Below are positions 19,023 to 27,953 of a stretch of DNA of 50,591 bases, one piece after another. Location of the stretch: contig JAJYJC010000006.1 of NCBI GenBank assembly GCA_021796415.1, positions 1-50,591 of the forward strand, given 5' to 3'. How positions within the stretch are numbered: the stretch's first letter is position 1; each line of letters opens with the position of its first letter. The notes under the pieces are model-generated. The model had not been told where the DNA came from and searched no databases. It saw only the letters and a program-made list of their open reading frames with translations. Made by a program: the position numbers and the translations under genes. The stretch is from a bacterium. Lineage in GTDB: Bacteria; Patescibacteriota; CPR2; UBA1875; JAJYID01.

Positions 19023-19892
19023 CTAAAAGTCGGAGACATTTTCAAGAAAATCCCAGAATTGCGGCCAGGTTTTATTCACAGCTTTCGGAAACCGGAATTG
19101 AACCTTCTTCTTATCAACCATGCCCTTCATCGCAATCGCTTGTACGACCCTATGGTCCTGTGACTCGATGGTTCTTTCTTGGTTATAATTTCTTAGCTCC
19201 TTTTCCATTTCGTTTATTCGATCGCTTTCGTGACCTCGCAGGCTGGGCCACATTTTCTCGCCCGCTTCTTTTGTTATAAGATTAAAGGCTCTTGCAAAAC
19301 AGTAGTCTTCTGCCTGTTTTGGGATAAATGTTATTTTTCCTTTTTTTATAAAGTCCAGAAGGGATTTTGCTTGCTCGAAGATAGTCTGATCAAAGCGAAA
19401 TTCCCAATCCTGGTTATACAGGTTTTTCTTATTCCAGTAGTCAATCGCTTCATAGGTTAAAGCTAGTTTGAAAGGAGGATTTTCTATTCTCTCTTGATCA
19501 CCGCAAAGCGCTGAGATGCTGGCCCACTGTGAAGTTCCATTATCTAATGTGAGGAGTTTACTTTGAGAATAAAATACAATTTCCGGATTATTGGTTATTT
19601 TCCTATTTTTTAGGGTCTTATGAGTATGAAACTCTTTTATAAGTCCCTCTTTCCAAGAGATAAACTGCAAATATCTATATATAGTGCCCGATTCGCCGAC
19701 ATCGATTACCTCTTCCTTATCCCATTCCACCAGAATTCTCTTCAGTGCTCTTAAGTCGTCACTCAGGAGCTCTTGTTCATCCAGTAGCCTTTCTGCTCTA
19801 TCAGATTTTCCATGCAATAAATCAAGAATAGCCATCCTCATTGCCCACGATTTATCAAGAGGAATATATTTTTTGAGTTCTTTTTTTAACAT
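19023..19892 (-). CDS. divergent, shortened EPSP-synthase-like (enolpyruvyl transferase family) protein
   Basis: LDKSWAMR, DVGESGTIYRYL, GTSQWASISALCG, LRGHESDRINEMEKELR, DHRVVQAIAMKG, NKTWPQFWDFL. Confidence 0.7.
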   Translation of the reverse strand: MLKKELKKYIPLDKSWAMRMAILDLLHGKSDRAERLLDEQELLSDDLRALKRILVEWDKEEVIDVGESGTIYRYLQFISWKEGLIKEFHTHKTLKNRKITNNPEIVFYSQSKLLTLDNGTSQWASISALCGDQERIENPPFKLALTYEAIDYWNKKNLYNQDWEFRFDQTIFEQAKSLLDFIKKGKITFIPKQAEDYCFARAFNLITKEAGEKMWPSLRGHESDRINEMEKELRNYNQERTIESQDHRVVQAIAMKGMVDKKKVQFRFPKAVNKTWPQFWDFLENVSDF

Positions 19893-19893
19893 T

Positions 19894-20994
19894 TTAAAAA
19901 TCAATTTTCTTGTGCCTGATGTGGATACTTTCCAAAATTCCAAGCGTCACGAAAGTAACAACGATCGATGAACCTCCAAGGCTGATTAAGGGCAAAGGGA
20001 TACCTGCAACCGGCGCAATGCCCAGATTCATGCCGACATTTAAAAATACATGGAAGGCGAGCATGGCGGCAATGCCAGTCGACAAATACATGCCGAAGTA
20101 GTCGCGTGACTTAGCCGCTATCATAATCCCTCTGGCTATCAGGACCGCGAATAGCAAAAGTACTATCGCGGCGCCTAAAAATCCCATTTCTTCCGCAAGC
20201 GCCGCAAATATAAAGTCGGTGTTTTTTTCGGGAATAAAGTTGAGCTGAGATTGGGTGCCACGACCCAGGCCTTGCCCGAGCATCTGGCCGGAACCAATGG
20301 CGATAATTGCCTGACTCACATTGTACCCCGTTCCTTTAGGATCACTTGCCGGATTTACAAGCGAGATGATTCTCTTTTTTTGATAACTATGCATAAATGT
20401 CCAGCTGACCGGCAAAAGAAGCAATGCCGCCGTTGCCAATATAATGAAGTGCTTTAGCTTGATCCTGCTGACGGCAAGCATTGCTATCCATATCACAATC
20501 AAAACCAGCGCCGTGCCAAGATCAGGCTGCAAGAGGACCATTACCGCCGGAATAAGAAAGTAGATCCCGGAAACGACAATACGTTTGAACTGATGCATAT
20601 CTTCGGCAAATTCACTGAAGTACTTTGCCATTATCACAATAAGGAAAAGCTTGGCAAACTCAGACGGCTGAAATTGAAAACCGGCAATGCTTATCCAGCG
20701 CGTCGCGCCGAGGGCAGTCTTGCCCAAGATGAGAACCACCGCAAGAGAAAGGATAGTTAAAACATACAAAACGCGGCTCCAGCCTTTCATGGTCCTATAA
20801 TCAAAAAAGGCCGCCGCCAGAAACCCTATCACGCCGATTAAGCCAAAAACGCCCTGCTGGATAGCCTCCTTGGCGCTTCCCGAGGTGCCAAATGTTGTGG
20901 AGTAAATAGTGGCAACACCGATTGAGAAAAGCAAAAGGGCTGTGATTATAATAACCCAGTCAAAGTTTCTAAAATTTCTTAAGTTAAAAAACAA
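19894..20994 (-). CDS. rodA: SEDS family protein RodA
   Basis: GFQFQPSEFAK, LQPDLGTALVL, PLPLISLGGSS. Confidence 0.93.
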   Translation of the reverse strand: MFFNLRNFRNFDWVIIITALLLFSIGVATIYSTTFGTSGSAKEAIQQGVFGLIGVIGFLAAAFFDYRTMKGWSRVLYVLTILSLAVVLILGKTALGATRWISIAGFQFQPSEFAKLFLIVIMAKYFSEFAEDMHQFKRIVVSGIYFLIPAVMVLLQPDLGTALVLIVIWIAMLAVSRIKLKHFIILATAALLLLPVSWTFMHSYQKKRIISLVNPASDPKGTGYNVSQAIIAIGSGQMLGQGLGRGTQSQLNFIPEKNTDFIFAALAEEMGFLGAAIVLLLFAVLIARGIMIAAKSRDYFGMYLSTGIAAMLAFHVFLNVGMNLGIAPVAGIPLPLISLGGSSIVVTFVTLGILESIHIRHKKIDF

Positions 20995-21041
20995 ATCTAT
21001 AACCTCACTTATTGTATTGATACGTCATGAACATCCGCCAC

Positions 21042-21200
21042 TTGTCATCCCCGCTTTTTTGTCATCCCCGCTTTTTTTGTCATTCCCGCGAAGGCGGGAA
21101 TCTATATAATAAAATCGCAATTCTGAATTCTGGATTCCCGCCGGAGTTTATGCTGAACTCTGATTCAGTGCGGGAATGGCAAATTAGGGCGGAAATGACG
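21042..21200. repeat. cluster of dispersed hairpin repeats
   Basis: GTCATCCCCGC tandem fragments, then GTCATTCCCGCGAAGGCGGGAATC ... GATTCCCGCC...GCGGGAATGGC. Confidence 0.8.
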
Positions 21201-21214
21201 GCGGCGCGCGCCCT

Positions 21215-24214
21215 CTACTGAATCTTTTTTACGCCGAGCTTAATCTCTGAACCCTCGATTTTCGCTTCTTCACTATAATCCGCTTTTTGAATGTCTCCAA
21301 GGGTAACCTCTTTTGCCAAGGTCTCTTTTGCAATGTATTTTCCTTCTTGCTCAAAAACGGATTGCAACAATTTATCGCTTGTATCCCAATAAAGATTAAT
21401 GCGATCCTCGACATTAAATCCCGCTTTCTTTCGCATCGACTGGACTTGCCGGACGATTTCGCGCGCCAGTCCCTCTAGCTTTAACCTATCGGTAATCTTG
21501 GTGTCAAGCACAATGGCAGTTTTCAGTTTCGATTCAAATGAAACCTCCTTAACATTTGCCTCTTCAGCGATAATGCTCTCTAGCTCGGAGTCAAGTTTCA
21601 TTCCGCCATAACTTAATAACTGTAATGGTTGGCGAACCCTGATGCTGCTTTCATTTCTCTCTGATAAGCCCGCTTCAACAATTTTTCGGACAGCTTCCAT
21701 TTTTTCCGCCAATTCCCTATCAATCAAGTTCTTGTCGGCTTGCGGGTAATCAGTCAAGTGCACCGATTTCTCACCGGTTAAATTACGGTAAATTTCCTCA
21801 GCCACAAATGGCGTAAACGGCGCCATCAGCTTTACCAAAGTCGTCAAAACATCATAAAGTGTCTGATAGGCGTTTTCTTTATCACTATCGTTTTCACTCT
21901 TCCAAAATCGCTTTCTGCTCCGCCGAATGTACCAGTTGCTCATGTCGTCGATAAACCTCTGGAAAAGGCGAGAAGTCTTTGCCAGCTGGTAGCTCTCCAT
22001 TCCCTTATTTACTTCTTGAATGAGAATATTTAATTCGGAAACAATCCACTTGTCGAGCAAATTCTCCGACTTTTCACTTCCTGCCCGTCCGGCAGGCGGG
22101 TTAACCTTTGACTTTGAATTATTTTGCCAGCCGTCTATATTTGCATATAGAACAAAAAATGAATATGAGCTCCAAAGCATGCGGAAAAGGCCGCGCTGGA
22201 TCTCGGAAAGCTCAGACTCCTTGAAGTTTAGGTTTTCTGCCATCACAACCGGCGACGACATGAGATAGTATCTCAAAATGTCCGCGCCGTATTTATCAAA
22301 AATGGCTGTCGGGTCGGGGTAGTTTTGCAGTTTTTTTGACATTTTCTTGCCGCCTTCTGCTAAAACGATGCCGTTCACGATGACATTTTTAAAAGCAGCC
22401 TTGTCCTTGATAGCCGTTGCAATCACGTGCAGGTAATAGAACCACGCCCTGGTTTGGTCGATGCCTTCTGCGATGAAATCCGCAGGGAAACTTTCTTGAA
22501 ATTTCTTGTCATTTTCAAAAGGATAGTGCATCTCGGCATACGGCATAGACCCGGAGTCAAACCATGTGTCCAAGACGTCCGGCACGCGTTTCATTTCGCC
22601 TTTGCATTTTTCACAAGGAATTTTTATTTTATCGACAACATGCTTGTGGAGGTCGGTAATTTTTCCCCCGCTTGCTTTTTCTAAATCTTTGACGCTTCCA
22701 AACACTTTCTTTTCCCCGCACTTGCATTCCCAAACTGGGATTACAGATGCCCAATATCTTTGCCTTGATATCGACCAGTCGCGGGCTCCTTCGAGCCAGT
22801 TGCCAAATCTGCCGTCTTTAATGTACTTTGGCGTCCAACTTAAGTTTTTCGCTAAATGGAGCATTTCGGGTTTTATTTTTGTAATATTCACAAACCACGA
22901 TGAGGTCGCATAATTTAAAAGGGGGGAGTCGCAACGCCAGCAGTGCGGGTATGAATGCTCAAACTTCTCTTTGGCAAATATCAAATTCTTCTTCGTCAAA
23001 TACTTTAAAACCTCAATGTCGGTTGTCTGGTGCTCGTCTTTTGCCTTCACATCAAGTCCGGCAAAGTCCTTGGCTTCTTTCTTAATTCGCCCGTCCATAC
23101 CGACATGCTGGACAAACGGCAAATTACACTTTTCGCCAAGCTTCATGTCATCCTCGCCAAATGCCGGCGCAATGTGCACGACACCCGTGCCTTCCTCGGT
23201 TGTCACAAAACTTGCCGGGTAAATCTTCCATCCGTTTTCCCTATTTTTTAGCTTTTGGTCTTTTTCATAATATCCAAAAACTGGTTTGTAGCTTTTGCCA
23301 ATCAGCTCTTTGGCGGAAATTTCAGACACAACCGCGTAATCCGACAGCTTCACTTCCTTTTCTTTTTCCTCGACAGAAGCCGATAAATATTTTGCTAGCG
23401 CGTCATTTGCCCGCTCCTTGGCGATGATGTAGGTTTCGCCTTTGTGCGGGCCCTTTGTCATCTGAATTTTTTGATATTTTATCTTTTCGCCGATTGCTAG
23501 AGCCACATTTGCAATCAATGTCCACGGCGTGGTAGTCCATGCCAAAACAAATGTATTTGGCTCATCGGTTAATTCAAATTTAGCGATGACGGAAATGTCT
23601 TTGATGTCCTTATACCCTTCCGAGACCTCCATTTGCGAGAGTGTCGTTTCGCACCGCGGACAAATGTGCATAGATCGATAACCTTCGTAAATTAATCCTT
23701 TATCCCAAAGCTCCTTAAAGACCCACCAAACGCTCTCCATATATTCCAAATCCATCGTTTTGTAGGCGTTTTTCATGTCAGCCCAGCGGCCGAGCCGGCG
23801 GATGACCCGCTCCCATTCCTTCACATAGGTCAGAACCTTTGACCGGCAATATTCATTAAACTTCTCGACGCCTATTTCCTCTTCGATCTGCTTCTTGCGC
23901 TTTACTTTCAAATCTTTCTCGGCAATGTTCTCGATTGGCAGGCCATGGCAATCCCAGCCCCATTTCCTTTCCACATAATAGCCGCGCATCGTCCAATATC
24001 TCGGCACAACATCCTTCATAGTGTTTGCCACCAAGTGGCCGTAGTGAGGAGTCCCTGTGGCAAAAGGCGGACCATCATAAAAACTATAAATCGGCGCTTT
24101 TTTGCGATTTTCCAGAGTTTTCTCAAATGTTTTGTCTTGATCCCAATATTCGTTTACTTTCCGCTCGGTCTCCGGGAAGTTAGCTTTCGGGTCAACTGCC
24201 TCAAATTTTCTCAT
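21215..24214 (-). CDS. ileS: isoleucyl-tRNA synthetase
   Basis: PYGPPFATGTPHYGH-type HIGH region (GTPHYGHLVA), KMSKKLQNYPDP, tRNA-editing and C-terminal domains. Confidence 0.97.
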   Translation of the reverse strand: MRKFEAVDPKANFPETERKVNEYWDQDKTFEKTLENRKKAPIYSFYDGPPFATGTPHYGHLVANTMKDVVPRYWTMRGYYVERKWGWDCHGLPIENIAEKDLKVKRKKQIEEEIGVEKFNEYCRSKVLTYVKEWERVIRRLGRWADMKNAYKTMDLEYMESVWWVFKELWDKGLIYEGYRSMHICPRCETTLSQMEVSEGYKDIKDISVIAKFELTDEPNTFVLAWTTTPWTLIANVALAIGEKIKYQKIQMTKGPHKGETYIIAKERANDALAKYLSASVEEKEKEVKLSDYAVVSEISAKELIGKSYKPVFGYYEKDQKLKNRENGWKIYPASFVTTEEGTGVVHIAPAFGEDDMKLGEKCNLPFVQHVGMDGRIKKEAKDFAGLDVKAKDEHQTTDIEVLKYLTKKNLIFAKEKFEHSYPHCWRCDSPLLNYATSSWFVNITKIKPEMLHLAKNLSWTPKYIKDGRFGNWLEGARDWSISRQRYWASVIPVWECKCGEKKVFGSVKDLEKASGGKITDLHKHVVDKIKIPCEKCKGEMKRVPDVLDTWFDSGSMPYAEMHYPFENDKKFQESFPADFIAEGIDQTRAWFYYLHVIATAIKDKAAFKNVIVNGIVLAEGGKKMSKKLQNYPDPTAIFDKYGADILRYYLMSSPVVMAENLNFKESELSEIQRGLFRMLWSSYSFFVLYANIDGWQNNSKSKVNPPAGRAGSEKSENLLDKWIVSELNILIQEVNKGMESYQLAKTSRLFQRFIDDMSNWYIRRSRKRFWKSENDSDKENAYQTLYDVLTTLVKLMAPFTPFVAEEIYRNLTGEKSVHLTDYPQADKNLIDRELAEKMEAVRKIVEAGLSERNESSIRVRQPLQLLSYGGMKLDSELESIIAEEANVKEVSFESKLKTAIVLDTKITDRLKLEGLAREIVRQVQSMRKKAGFNVEDRINLYWDTSDKLLQSVFEQEGKYIAKETLAKEVTLGDIQKADYSEEAKIEGSEIKLGVKKIQ
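22079..22103. repeat. in-frame palindromic repeat inside ileS
   Basis: CCTGCCCGTCCGGCAGGCGGG encodes ...NPPAGRAGS... in a linker. Confidence 0.6.
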
Positions 24215-24236
24215 AAGCTCTCAGGTGTCATTCTGA

Positions 24237-24293
24237 ACTTGATTCAGAATCCAGTTTTATTTATATAGATTCCGGATCAAGTCCGGAATGACA
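24237..24293. repeat. dispersed hairpin repeat in ileS leader
   Basis: GTCATTCTGAACTTGATTCAGAATC ... GATTCCGGATCAAGTCCGGAATGAC. Confidence 0.85.
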
Positions 24294-24324
24294 ATGCTAA
24301 AAATGCGCCTACCTAGGCACAAAT

Positions 24325-24353
24325 ATTATACTTTCTTTACCCCTGCCGGTCAA
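24325..24353 (-). promoter_or_regulatory. putative ileS promoter
   Basis: TTGACC-17-TATAAT; 31-bp segment nearly identical to 25450-25480. Confidence 0.7.
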
Positions 24354-24375
24354 TTACGAAAGAATATAAAATTGC

Positions 24376-24555
24376 GCGCTACGCTAATCTGTATTAGTGA
24401 AGCGCTTCAACTAGAAATCGCGAACCGCTTTACTAATGTAGTTTAGTAAAGTAACACGATAAAAATTCTTTTAATAATTCCTGTTAAACCTGACTAAACT
24501 AATGTAGTTTAGTAAAGTAAAACATGCTGTTACACTAATACATATTAGTGTAACA
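24376..24555. repeat. cluster of four CTAAT/TTAG palindromic repeats
   Basis: 24376-24405, 24428-24451, 24494-24517, 24528-24555 (last: 13-bp perfect stem TGTTACACTAATA-CA-TATTAGTGTAACA). Confidence 0.75.
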
Positions 24556-24587
24556 AAACCGAATAAAAGTTAGGAAAAGAGAAGCGG

Positions 24588-24610
24588 GCGGCGCTTTCGC
24601 GCCGCCGCCA
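24588..24610 (-). terminator. hairpin GGCGGCGC-GAAA-GCGCCGCC
   Basis: GC-rich stem, tetraloop, downstream of the 24629-25363 ORF; weak T tail. Confidence 0.6.
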
Positions 24611-24628
24611 TATTGCCCTTATTGAAAG

Positions 24629-25363
24629 TCAGAACGGGATGTCATCATCCGGTGATGATGCGGGCGTGTCAAAATCCGAGGTATCAACATCGCTTTCATT
24701 GTTTTCAGTATCCCAGATTGTGCTGATTGTGATGTTTACCTCCTTTATAATCATATCCAGATGGCTGCTTTCTTTTTCCAGTACGGCTATCTCTTTTTCG
24801 ATTTTCCCCTTACACACCTCTGTTCTTCCATGAAATTCCCTAAGTGCCGCTTGGAAAATTTCATAAAGCAGAGGAGTCTCAAGGTTATTGAGGACATGTT
24901 TGTCAGCAACCATGGTCTTTTTTTTACAAAAAACCACAAAGCCATTATCCTCATCAAATGCCCATAACCATGGCTCTCTGCCAAAGGTGTCTTTCAGAAG
25001 TTCGATAATTAATCTGACTTTGCTAATCTCTTCCTCTGTCAGATTTGCGTCCATTGTTCCGACGGCTAGATTTAAAACGGACTCAAGCAGTTCACGATCC
25101 AGCGCTTTTATGATTTCCGCTCTGACCCTGGCATTGGGACCCTTGAGAGAAACAATATTAGACCCCTTGTCATCCTGTACATGGTATGTTTCATCCCCTT
25201 CGCCCAAATGGGTTACCGCAATGCTTCGCGCGCCCGGAGATTGCTCTTTCAGAGCCGAGAGCAAATCCCAAACCTTCGTTGTTAATGATTGCCGAGCTTC
25301 AGCCTCTCTGTCTCTTTCTTTCTGAGCTGCTTCCAAACCAACATCTCCAAATCCCCTTGCCAT
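24629..25363 (-). CDS. hypothetical protein (acidic C-terminus)
   Basis: Long ORF with promoter and SD (GAAAGGGGAAAGTTATG). Confidence 0.7.
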   Translation of the reverse strand: MARGFGDVGLEAAQKERDREAEARQSLTTKVWDLLSALKEQSPGARSIAVTHLGEGDETYHVQDDKGSNIVSLKGPNARVRAEIIKALDRELLESVLNLAVGTMDANLTEEEISKVRLIIELLKDTFGREPWLWAFDEDNGFVVFCKKKTMVADKHVLNNLETPLLYEIFQAALREFHGRTEVCKGKIEKEIAVLEKESSHLDMIIKEVNITISTIWDTENNESDVDTSDFDTPASSPDDDIPF

Positions 25364-25403
25364 AACTTTCCCCTTTCATCAAAGGTTTTATTGTCCAAGT
25401 TGC

Positions 25404-25443
25404 AAAAAAAATCGGAAAAGCTGTTACCCCACCCCTCCGATTT
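25404..25443 (-). terminator. promoter-proximal attenuator-like terminator
   Basis: Minus strand AAATCGGAGGGG...CTTTTCCGATTT followed by T tract, starting at the predicted +1. Confidence 0.6.
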
Positions 25444-25449
25444 AAGAAC

Positions 25450-25478
25450 ATTATACTTTCTTTCCTACTGCCGGTCAA
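25450..25478 (-). promoter_or_regulatory. sigma70-type promoter
   Basis: TTGACC-17-TATAAT on the minus strand. Confidence 0.75.
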
Positions 25479-25525
25479 TTCTTGCTACCGTGAATCCGGA
25501 AATTCAATTTGATTTCACCCACGCT

Positions 25526-25636
25526 GTCATTCCGACCGACTCCACGCTAGTGGCGACCGGCGGAATCCATTTTCTTTATATCCAAACTAACTTTTAAGGG
25601 ATCCCTCGACTCCGCTATCGCTACGCTCGGGATGAC
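25526..25636. repeat. dispersed hairpin repeats
   Basis: GTCATTCCGACCGACTCCACGCTAGTGGCGACCGGCGGAATCC and GGGATCCCTCGACTCCGCTATCGCTACGCTCGGGATGAC. Confidence 0.75.
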
Positions 25637-25666
25637 AGAGAAGAACACGGTTGCTATAATAGTTTT

Positions 25667-26080
25667 ATGGAATACGGCAAGGCTATCGTGGCAATAGTTG
25701 AATACGAAGGGAAGATTTTGGTTGGTAAGAAGATAAAAAAACCAGGGCATCCTTTAAGCGAGCATTGGCATATACCGGGTGGCAGAGTCCGCGACGACGA
25801 AACTAACGAGGAAGCAATTTCAAGAGAGCTTAAAGAAGAAGCTGGACTTGATGTAAAAATCATTAAATTTATTGAAGAACGGCAAGTGGAAGAAAACAAA
25901 ATGAGAGCCAGATGGTATCTTTGCAGAGCCCTGCACAATAATCTAGAGACTGGCGATGACCTCTCGGATGTTAAATTTATTGAAAAAGACAAGGTAAAAT
26001 CCCTTTGCTCAGAGATTGGCGTCTCGCTTTGGCCTCCGAAGGTTGTTGATTATTTCAGCCGAGAATCTCGAATATCTTAA
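25667..26080 (+). CDS. NUDIX hydrolase
   Basis: GGRVRDDETNEEAISRELKEEAGL. Confidence 0.9.
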   Translation: MEYGKAIVAIVEYEGKILVGKKIKKPGHPLSEHWHIPGGRVRDDETNEEAISRELKEEAGLDVKIIKFIEERQVEENKMRARWYLCRALHNNLETGDDLSDVKFIEKDKVKSLCSEIGVSLWPPKVVDYFSRESRIS

Positions 26081-26279
26081 TCTTTGACTTTTGACCTGTT
26101 ACCAGATTTATCTGCGATTTCGGCACTTTGAAATGCTCGGCCAGCAGCTTAATAATCGCAGCATTTGCCTTGCCCTCAATTGGCCGCGCTTTCACAGAAA
26201 CCACATAGATATTGCTTCCTTCATCAAAACTGACGCAATTTTCCCTTGCACCAGTTTTGACTTTCACCTGTATTTTCAT
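26055..26279 (-). CDS. DUF167 (YggU) family protein
   Basis: IQVKVKTGARENCV ... VSVKARPIEGKANAAIIKLLAEHFKVPKSQINLVTGQKSKIK. Confidence 0.9.
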   Translation of the reverse strand: MKIQVKVKTGARENCVSFDEGSNIYVVSVKARPIEGKANAAIIKLLAEHFKVPKSQINLVTGQKSKIKIFEILG

Positions 26280-26282
26280 AAT

Positions 26283-26558
26283 TTAAGCAGCTTGCTCGAT
26301 CTGCTGGTTATCGAACTCTTTATCTATCTTGTCCATGTTGTCCAAGAGAGTTTTTAAATTCTGATATTGCTCCTGCCAATTTTCGCCCGGCATCTTGTCT
26401 ATCAGCTGCCTAAGGAGGCTTATCTGTTCTGCTGCCTCCTCCCTTTCCGGACCCATAAAGGGATGGGCTTCTGCTTCAATTTCTCTGACTCTATCCATCT
26501 GGCCAGATGTCCCTTCTAGTTCTTCGGGTGTCCATTCACTGCCTTCTGCTTGGTTCAT
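26283..26558 (-). CDS. hypothetical protein
   Basis: SD AAAGGAG upstream of ATG. Confidence 0.6.
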   Translation of the reverse strand: MNQAEGSEWTPEELEGTSGQMDRVREIEAEAHPFMGPEREEAAEQISLLRQLIDKMPGENWQEQYQNLKTLLDNMDKIDKEFDNQQIEQAA

Positions 26559-26594
26559 GTTTACTCCTTTCTTAAATAAGTTTAGGTTAATAGC

Positions 26595-26909
26595 TTAAGA
26601 GGCTTGCTTACCTTCTAGTTTATCAACGCGTGCCTGGAGTGCTCGATTTTCGTCTTCCAGCGTAGCAATTCTTTTTGCATTCCAGTCTTGTTCCTTTGTG
26701 TAACCCTCACCCCGTTTCTTTGCCCTCCTTATTTTGTCTTCCGCTATTCGAGGATATTCGTCTGCCTCCTCAAAATCCCAAGGTTCAGTGTTTTCCCTGT
26801 GACGTCCTTGAGCATTCGCAAGATCACCAACTGTCTCCTGCAACTTTAGAGCATCTTCTTGCGCTTCCTCTAGGCTCATTCTATCTTCGTTTGGAGTTTC
26901 TGCTCCCAT
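26595..26909 (-). CDS. hypothetical coiled-coil-like protein
   Basis: SD GAAAGGAAG; heptad-like C-terminus. Confidence 0.6.
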   Translation of the reverse strand: MGAETPNEDRMSLEEAQEDALKLQETVGDLANAQGRHRENTEPWDFEEADEYPRIAEDKIRRAKKRGEGYTKEQDWNAKRIATLEDENRALQARVDKLEGKQAS

Positions 26910-26924
26910 GTTTCTTCCTTTCTT

Positions 26925-27179
26925 TTAAATAAACCTTTCAATTATATTTTTTAAAATCTCGATTGCAAAGATTACGATTATCGGCGAGAAGTCTATGGGC
27001 GAGCTTTTGGGATTGAATATGCGAAATGGCTTAAGTATCGGCTCGGTTATGTCCCAGACAAATTGCGTTATGGAATTTCTCGCGCTCGGTATCCAGGAGA
27101 GTATTACGCGCACAAATATCAAAACAAATAGAGCAGAGGATATAAAGTCTACCAGGTTAAATAAAAATGTTTGGCTCAC
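26925..27179 (-). CDS. YggT family membrane protein
   Basis: VRVILSWIPSARNSITQFVWDITEPILKPFR. Confidence 0.9.
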   Translation of the reverse strand: MSQTFLFNLVDFISSALFVLIFVRVILSWIPSARNSITQFVWDITEPILKPFRIFNPKSSPIDFSPIIVIFAIEILKNIIERFI

Positions 27180-27436
27180 GCGCTCAATACCCCTTTCAGC
27201 TCAAACTCCGCCGGAATCTTACCGATCCAAGAGTCCAAGACCACCCCCTCGTCTGTCGTGATGAGCAATGACGGCGTTGTGTAGATGTCATAGACTTCCG
27301 CCACTTCCTTGCCGTTTCGGTCTTCTGTGTCTAAAAATTCGACATGCACCCCGTAGTCGTCTTTTATTCTGTTGGCTAGATCCTTCGCCTCGCGCGCCTC
27401 AGGATCGTCGCCTTGTGTAAAAACTCTCATAAGCAT
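27176..27436 (-). CDS. thioredoxin-fold-like small protein lacking CxxC
   Basis: VEFLDTEDRNGKEVAEVYDIYTTPSLLIT, cis-Pro region of thioredoxin-like fold. Confidence 0.6.
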   Translation of the reverse strand: MLMRVFTQGDDPEAREAKDLANRIKDDYGVHVEFLDTEDRNGKEVAEVYDIYTTPSLLITTDEGVVLDSWIGKIPAEFELKGVLSA

Positions 27437-27510
27437 AGCTTTATTTTAGCACATTTGAGAGTGCCGGCAAGTGCCGGAAGGTTGTTTATTTAGAATTGAA
27501 TTAATTACCC

Positions 27511-27897
27511 TCATTTCAATTTCATGGGCTTTTTGGGAGTTTTGAAGGAATGCCTCGTTTTTACCCTTCTTCGTACCAAAATAGAGTATGTTGCCCCGCC
27601 AATGCCTATGGCAAGCGCGGCGATAAGCAATTCCTCGACATAGGACAATCGGTGCGTCTCCTTGCTATCATAGGCGCCCTTGACCATTTGGTTGTACTGA
27701 TTGTAAGCATTTTGATATTCCTTGTCTTGCATGTATTCACGGATGCCGATAAAGGAGCCCCCGGCAAGATTAACCGCAACAAACATTAGCAGGAATATTT
27801 TGATGACTTTGTTTTTCTTCAAAATGCCCCCCTGAGAATTATTAAATAAATAATAGCACGAAACAAAAAGATTATGCCAGCAATTGTTTTGCTGCAC
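27511..27897 (-). CDS. small membrane protein, hypothetical
   Basis: Two hydrophobic segments; start uncertain. Confidence 0.55.
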   Translation of the reverse strand: MQQNNCWHNLFVSCYYLFNNSQGGILKKNKVIKIFLLMFVAVNLAGGSFIGIREYMQDKEYQNAYNQYNQMVKGAYDSKETHRLSYVEELLIAALAIGIGGATYSILVRRRVKTRHSFKTPKKPMKLK

Positions 27898-27953
27898 TAC
27901 CCGAATCGCCCTAAATCGCCCTTAAACCCGCCTTATCGCCTCTTTAAAACCAA

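Noticed and set aside
19023-19892. MurA assignment for the enolpyruvyl-transferase-like ORF
   Set aside because: DKSxxxR, ESDR and DHR motifs match AroA rather than MurA; the MurA active-site Cys loop is not seen.
24376-24555. CRISPR array
   Set aside because: Hairpins share only a short core, with no constant repeat length or unique spacers of regular size.
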